From positions 17,193 to 35,481 of the forward strand of contig PLZL01000407.1 in assembly GCA_003152145.1 (NCBI GenBank): a DNA stretch of 18,289 nucleotides, in the 5' to 3' direction. Below, one piece after another: positions 14,208 through 18,289 of this stretch (the first letter of the stretch is position 1; the number at the start of each line of letters is the position of its first letter). Source of the DNA: Limisphaerales bacterium. GTDB lineage: Bacteria > Verrucomicrobiota > Verrucomicrobiae > Limisphaerales > UBA11358. Made by a program: the position numbers and the translations under genes. A model generated the notes under the pieces. That model had not been told where the DNA came from and did not search any database. It saw only the letters and a program-made list of their open reading frames with translations.

Positions 14208-14714
14208 ATGGAACAACCCCTCACCAATCCGGTCCGCGTCCTTGAAAACCCACCGCTCTGTCCGCGCTGCGGTCAGAAAGGCCGGAGCGTTTCCGCGACG
14301 ACTTTGGAATCGCTGCTCCAGTCGGCGCCCCGGTTGCGGTTGCGGTCGCTGGAAGGCTTTCAATTCTGCGCGACACCGAAATGCGACGCGGCGTATTTCC
14401 ATCCGGCCACCGGCGAAATAATTTCTTGCACGGAAGTGCGCGTGCCCATTTTCCAAAAGTGCACAGAGCCAGAGCGGTTGGTTTGTTATTGTTTCCAGCA
14501 CACCGTGGCGGAAATTCAGCGGGAAGTCAGAGCCACCGGGACTTCCCGGATCGCGACGGACATCAAAGCCAAATGCGCCCAAGGAGAAGACGATTGCGCA
14601 CACACCAACCCGCAAGGCGCCTGCTGTCTCGGCAATGTTCAACGGATGATTCGTGAAGCCGCAGGGAACAATCAACCACCGCCATCGGAGGCGGGAGGCT
14701 GCTGCTGCCATTAA
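14208..14714 (+). CDS. CopZ-like iron-sulfur/zinc metallochaperone family protein
   Basis: A 168-residue cytoplasmic protein with 15 cysteines. The N-terminal domain begins LCPRCGQKG (C18, C21) with further C54, C59 and C74, the pattern of the zinc/[2Fe-2S] N-terminal domain of Archaeoglobus CopZ. The second part, VCYCFQHT (C93, C95), then C123, C130 and NPQGACCLG (C139, C140), resembles a Bfd-like [2Fe-2S] ligand set. There is no HMA copper-binding domain like that of full CopZ. The C-terminus ends in GGCCCH, an unusual soft-metal-type tail. The protein may supply electrons or accept a metal(loid) for the ArsG-like permease next door (inference). Confidence 0.85.
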   Translation: MEQPLTNPVRVLENPPLCPRCGQKGRSVSATTLESLLQSAPRLRLRSLEGFQFCATPKCDAAYFHPATGEIISCTEVRVPIFQKCTEPERLVCYCFQHTVAEIQREVRATGTSRIATDIKAKCAQGEDDCAHTNPQGACCLGNVQRMIREAAGNNQPPPSEAGGCCCH

Positions 14715-14739
14715 GAAACCACTGCCAGACTAAACCGCA

Positions 14740-15438
14740 ATGGAAAGACTGTTCACCACCTTAAGCCACGCCGTTGAAGGCGCGCCGCTCATCGCGCTGG
14801 CTGCCGCCATCGCATGGGGCATCCTCAGCATCATTCTCAGCCCCTGCCATCTGGCGAGCATCCCGCTCATTGTGGGTTTCATCAGCGAGCAGGGCAAAGT
14901 CACGGTGCGCCGCGCGTTCTGGACCTCGGTGCTGTTCGCCGTGGGCATCCTCATCACCATCGCCGCCATTGGCGCGATCACGGCGGCGGCGGGCCGCATG
15001 ATGGGTGACATGGGGCGTTACGGAAATTATTTCGTCGCGGTCATTTTCTTCGTGGTGGGATTGCATCTGGTCGGCGTGATTCCACTGTCGTTCTCCGGCG
15101 CGGGGCAAGTGGGAATGAAGCGGAAAGGTTATCTGGCCGCATTTATTCTCGGCCTCGTTTTTGGCGTCGCGCTCGGTCCCTGCACGTTCGCCTACATGGC
15201 CCCAATGCTGGCGGTGACCTTCAAGCTGGCGAACACCCAGCCGCTCTACGGCGCGACGCTGCTGCTCGCTTACGGCCTGGGCCATTGCGCGGTGATCGTC
15301 GTCGCCGGCACGTCCACGGAACTGGTGCAGCGCTTCCTGAACTGGAACGAACAATCCAAAGGTTTGACCGTCGTCAAAGTCATCTGCGGCCTTCTCGTCA
15401 TTCTTGGTGGCGTTTGGCTCATCTATGCCGCACCATGA
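14740..15438 (+). CDS. arsG: ArsG/CcdA-like membrane protein
   Basis: A 232-residue integral membrane protein with about six helices, of the DsbD/CcdA superfamily. The signature cysteines are in LSPCHLASIPLIVG (C36) and LGPCTFAYMAPML (C148), the paired positions used by CcdA for transmembrane thiol exchange; C183 in GLGHCAV is extra. The SPCHLASIP form is characteristic of the ArsG family, described as an efflux permease for trivalent aminoaromatic arsenicals. CcdA-type electron transfer to the anchored thioredoxins upstream is the main alternative; sequence alone cannot separate the two. The gene follows the CopZ-like gene by 25 bases and ends the arsEFG-like module. Confidence 0.88.
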   Translation: MERLFTTLSHAVEGAPLIALAAAIAWGILSIILSPCHLASIPLIVGFISEQGKVTVRRAFWTSVLFAVGILITIAAIGAITAAAGRMMGDMGRYGNYFVAVIFFVVGLHLVGVIPLSFSGAGQVGMKRKGYLAAFILGLVFGVALGPCTFAYMAPMLAVTFKLANTQPLYGATLLLAYGLGHCAVIVVAGTSTELVQRFLNWNEQSKGLTVVKVICGLLVILGGVWLIYAAP

Positions 15439-15512
15439 AAACAATCTTTGAATTCACTCGGGTAACACCCCATGGCTGCCGCGCCGTTGCCCCGCCCAAA
15501 ATCAAACGATGA
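15435..15512 (+). CDS. Possible 25-residue micro-ORF overlapping the ArsG-like stop
   Basis: An ATG overlapping the ArsG-like stop as ATGA opens a 25-codon frame with one Cys and a basic end (PPKIKR). It ends by overlapping the next micro-ORF. No family is recognised; it could be a decayed start of a longer gene or chance. Confidence 0.18.
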   Translation: MKTIFEFTRVTPHGCRAVAPPKIKR

Positions 15513-15586
15513 AACGTATTTTCATTTGTAAAAAAATTTCTGAACCATGCTCTGCACCCGTTCATCCCGCAGGTGCCTGCCAATAA
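15509..15586 (+). CDS. Possible 25-residue micro-ORF before the YbhG-like gene
   Basis: ATG at 15509 overlaps the previous micro-ORF (ATGA) and the frame ends with TAA, 3 bases before the adaptor gene. The product starts MKRIFICKK and has three cysteines. The local sequence is more AT-rich than its neighbours, so it may be a leader or control stretch instead of a gene. Confidence 0.18.
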   Translation: MKRIFICKKISEPCSAPVHPAGACQ

Positions 15587-15589
15587 AAA

Positions 15590-16717
15590 ATGAATATGAA
15601 CCCCGATACCGACCCGCCCAAGGCTTCCGAATCGAAGCCGGAATTGAAGCCCGATACCAAGCCCAATGCGCCCCAACCCGCCAAGAAACGCAGTTCCTTC
15701 CGCAAACTTCTGCCGTGGCTGATTGGGGTCATTGTCATCGTGGCCGTCGCCATCGGCTTTTGGCGCGCCCGCCACCTCGCGTCCGCGTCCGATCACCTGG
15801 TGCTCTACGGCAACGTGGACATCCGCCAGGCGCAACTAGCCTTCAACGACAGTGAACGCATCACCGCCCTGCTCGTGCAGGAAGGCGACCGGGTCACTAA
15901 CGGGCAATTGATAGCCACATTGGAACCAGGGCGGTTCCAGGCCAACGTTGCGAACCGCACCGCCGTCGCCGCCGCCCAACGCGAAGTCGTGGCCCGCCTG
16001 GTGGCGGGCAACCGGCCCCAGGAAATTCGCAAGGCCAAAGCCGACCTGGAAGTCGCGCGCGCCGACGCCGTCAATGCCCGGCTCACCGCGCAGCGCGTCC
16101 GCGAGCTGCGCGCCCAAAGTGTCAATTCCCAGCAAGAACTGGATGACGCCCAGGCGGCACTCAACGCCGCCGAGGCCCGCCTCCAGGCCGCGCAGGAAGC
16201 CTATGACCTGATGGTGATCGGCCCGCGCCAGGAGGATATTGCGTCCGCCAAGGCCACCTTGCAGGCCGATGAAGCGGAGCTGGCGCTGGCCCAGTGCGAG
16301 CTCGCCGACGCCAAACTTTACGCGTCAGCCAATGGCGTAATCGAAAATCGCATCCTCGAACCGGGCGACATGGCGTCGCCAGCGCTGCCGGTGTTCACCC
16401 TCGCGCTGGACGATCCGGTGTGGGTGCGCGCTTACGTGGCCGAAACCGACTTGGGCAAAATTCAACCGGGAATGAAAGCCGAGGTGACCACCGACAGCTT
16501 TCCCGGCAAACGTTACACGGGCTGGATCGGATTCATTTCCCCCACGGCCGAATTCACTCCCAAGTCGGTGGAGACGCAGGATGTGCGCACCAAGCTGGTG
16601 TATGAAGTGCGCGTGTTCGTCCACAATCTCCAAGGCGAACTGCGCCTCGGCATGCCGGCCGTCGTGACCATTCCGCTCTCGCAACCCGCTCCCGCCGCTC
16701 CCGGCGGCGGACCGTAA
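15590..16717 (+). CDS. HlyD/YbhG-like periplasmic adaptor of an ABC exporter
   Basis: A 375-residue membrane fusion protein. A charged, Pro/Lys-rich cytoplasmic tail (1-40) precedes one transmembrane helix (41-58). Then come LVLYGNVDIRQAQLAFN and the barrel-sandwich half with EEGDRV-type residues (LVQEGDRVTNGQLIATLEP), a long Ala/Gln-rich hairpin (about 120-215), and the return strand ALAQCELADAKLYASANGVI. The GNVDIR opening and the following double-ATPase gene match YbhG of the YbhGFSR system. E. coli YbhG is about 330 residues; the extra length is mainly the N-terminal tail. It precedes the ATPase gene by 12 bases. Confidence 0.92.
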   Translation: MNMNPDTDPPKASESKPELKPDTKPNAPQPAKKRSSFRKLLPWLIGVIVIVAVAIGFWRARHLASASDHLVLYGNVDIRQAQLAFNDSERITALLVQEGDRVTNGQLIATLEPGRFQANVANRTAVAAAQREVVARLVAGNRPQEIRKAKADLEVARADAVNARLTAQRVRELRAQSVNSQQELDDAQAALNAAEARLQAAQEAYDLMVIGPRQEDIASAKATLQADEAELALAQCELADAKLYASANGVIENRILEPGDMASPALPVFTLALDDPVWVRAYVAETDLGKIQPGMKAEVTTDSFPGKRYTGWIGFISPTAEFTPKSVETQDVRTKLVYEVRVFVHNLQGELRLGMPAVVTIPLSQPAPAAPGGGP

Positions 16718-16729
16718 AACCGGAGCCGC

Positions 16730-18289
16730 ATGGAAGACCCCGCAACAGTCAGGCCGGTGGAGCGCGCGGACGAGGGCGTCCTTGTGTTCCGCGACGTGCG
16801 CAAACAATTTGTCGCCGGCCGGCGCACCATCCCGGCGCTGCGCGGCGTCAGCTTTGCCGTGCGCCGCGGCGGGGTCACCGGGCTGATCGGCCCGGACGGC
16901 GCGGGCAAGACGACGCTGATGCGGCTGGCGGTGGGTTTATTCGCGCCGGACGCGGGCCGGATCACCGCGCTGGGCTTCGACGCGACAAGCGAGTCGCTCG
17001 CGGTGCAGTCGCACGTCGGCTACATGCCGCAGCGGTTTGGCCTTTACGAAGACCTCTCCGTTCAGGAAAACCTCGACCTCTACGCGGATTTGCAGGGCGT
17101 GCCGCACGAGGCGCGGGCGGGACGGTATCAGGAATTGATGCAGATGACGGGTCTGGCCCGGTTCACCAAGCGGCTGGCCGGGAAGTTGTCCGGCGGCATG
17201 AAACAGAAACTCGGCCTCGCCTGCACACTGGTCCGTCCGCCGCAACTCCTGTTGCTGGACGAGCCGACCGTCGGAGTTGATCCGGTGTCGCGGCGCGAAC
17301 TCTGGCAGATCGTTTATGGCCTTGTGCAACAGAAAGGCATGACCGTGCTGCTCAGCACGGCCTACATGGACGAAGCGGAACGCTGTGATGAAGTAATCCT
17401 GCTGCACGAGGGAGAAGTGCTCGGCCACGGTCCGCCGCAACAGTTTCGTGACCGGTTGCGCGGATGCGCCTATCTGGTGAGCACGCCGGGACTGAAGAAG
17501 CGAACGGTGCAGGAAAAACTCGCGGCGGCGGCCAACGTGGTGGATGCGGTCATCCAGGGCGGGCGGGTGCGACTGGTCATGGAAACTGACGCCATCCCCG
17601 ACGCGGGACGGTTGCTGCCGGAGGTCACCGGCGTTTCCATCCAGCCGGTGCCGCCGCGACTGGAGGACAGCTTCGTGGCAATGCTGCGCCAACGGCGCGC
17701 GGACGACGGCGCCGCGCCACGCCGCCATCCCGCGCCGCGAAACTCCAAGCGCGGGAACAACGGGACCGGTCCGGTCATTGAGGTCAACCAAGTCAACCGG
17801 CGGTTTGGCGATTTCTATGCGGTCAAAGACGTGAGCTTTCACGTCGAACGCGGGGAGGTGTTCGGGTTGCTGGGGGCGAACGGTGCCGGCAAATCAACGA
17901 CGTTTCGGATGCTGTGCGGGCTGTTGCCGGTCACCGAAGGCAGCGTGCGTGTTGCCGGGCTGGACCTGCGGCACGCGGCGGCGGCGGCGCGGGGGCGGAT
18001 CGGTTATATGTCGCAGAAGTTTTCGCTCTATGGAAATCTCAGCGTGCGCGAGAACCTGCGGTTTTTCAGCAGCGCTTACGGGCTGTCGGGAGCGCGCCAA
18101 CGCGAACAGATGGACCGGGCGCTGGACGAATTTGAACTGGCCTCGGTGGTCGAGGCCGCCAGCCTTGATCTGCCGCTCGGCCACAAGCAGCGGCTGGCGA
18201 TGGCCTGCGCCCTGATGCACGAGCCGGAAATTCTGTTTCTGGACGAACCGACTTCGGGCGTGGACCCGCTGGCGCGGCGCGAGTTCTGG
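16730..18289 (+). CDS. ybhF: YbhF-like fused double ABC ATPase, partial
   Basis: The frame runs 520 codons to the window edge with no stop; E. coli YbhF is about 578. The first ATPase has Walker A GPDGAGKTT (54-62), signature LSGGMKQK (153-160) and Walker B LLLLDEPTVGVDP. Its switch position reads STAYMDEAE, without the usual His. A linker of about 320-348 is basic. The second has LGANGAGKSTT (381-391), a degenerate signature LPLGHKQRLA (481-490) and Walker B ILFLDEPTSGVDP. These quirks are typical of YbhF. GGAG lies 5 bases before the ATG. YbhS/YbhR-like permease genes would be expected just beyond the window. Known YbhFSR roles include drug and cation export; the substrate here is unknown. 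Confidence 0.93.
   Translation, partial: MEDPATVRPVERADEGVLVFRDVRKQFVAGRRTIPALRGVSFAVRRGGVTGLIGPDGAGKTTLMRLAVGLFAPDAGRITALGFDATSESLAVQSHVGYMPQRFGLYEDLSVQENLDLYADLQGVPHEARAGRYQELMQMTGLARFTKRLAGKLSGGMKQKLGLACTLVRPPQLLLLDEPTVGVDPVSRRELWQIVYGLVQQKGMTVLLSTAYMDEAERCDEVILLHEGEVLGHGPPQQFRDRLRGCAYLVSTPGLKKRTVQEKLAAAANVVDAVIQGGRVRLVMETDAIPDAGRLLPEVTGVSIQPVPPRLEDSFVAMLRQRRADDGAAPRRHPAPRNSKRGNNGTGPVIEVNQVNRRFGDFYAVKDVSFHVERGEVFGLLGANGAGKSTTFRMLCGLLPVTEGSVRVAGLDLRHAAAAARGRIGYMSQKFSLYGNLSVRENLRFFSSAYGLSGARQREQMDRALDEFELASVVEAASLDLPLGHKQRLAMACALMHEPEILFLDEPTSGVDPLARREFW

Noticed and set aside
12690..14711. Leftward 673-codon open frame
   Set aside because: It is antisense to the arsEFG-like module and crosses five well-supported genes; a GC-biased shadow.

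Overview
The window is a dense accessory region of bacterial DNA with moderately high GC. Genes mostly overlap by ATGA or GTGA junctions. Lipoprotein signals, periplasmic adaptors and an outer-membrane factor mean the host is Gram-negative. Verrucomicrobiota is my guess from general feel, not from a marker gene. No rRNA, tRNA, CRISPR array or transposase is visible.

Layout. (1) Positions 1-4915 are a leftward operon: thioredoxin, a DUF6132-like small membrane protein, a DUF2892/YgaP-like membrane protein, then a tripartite RND efflux pump made of a TolC-like channel, a lipoprotein adaptor and an inner-membrane permease cut by the window edge. (2) Positions 4916-5089 are the divergent control region, with a promoter and a palindrome that could be an ArsR operator. 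(3) Positions 5090-11185 are a rightward, translationally coupled chain: an ArsR-type regulator, a YuzD-like thiol protein, a GcvH-like lipoyl carrier, two DGC-domain Cys proteins, a single-Cys OsmC protein, a truncated TrmO/TsaA remnant, an adaptor/FtsX-permease/ATPase exporter of MacAB type, and a DsrE-like protein. (4) Positions 11257-12642 hold two unrelated class I methyltransferases. They are followed by a scar: a deleted second copy of the exporter ATPase gene. (5) Positions 12721-15438 are an arsEFG-like module (small redox disulfide protein, membrane-anchored thioredoxin, Cys-rich secreted peptide, ArsF-like protein, CopZ-like Fe-S/zinc metallochaperone, ArsG/CcdA-like permease). (6) From 15590 to the right edge is a YbhG/YbhF-type ABC exporter, cut off inside the double ATPase.

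How it may work together (inference). A metalloid-responsive ArsR repressor would control a thiol-redox and metal-handling set coupled to three envelope exporters. Arsenite permease ArsB/Acr3 and arsenate reductase ArsC are not present, so this is not the ordinary ars operon. The ArsF/ArsG similarity points to organoarsenicals or nitroaromatic arsenicals, or a related thiol-reactive compound. The most novel part is the pairing of a stand-alone lipoyl carrier with two DGC proteins, YuzD-, OsmC- and DsrE-like thiol proteins under an ArsR regulator.
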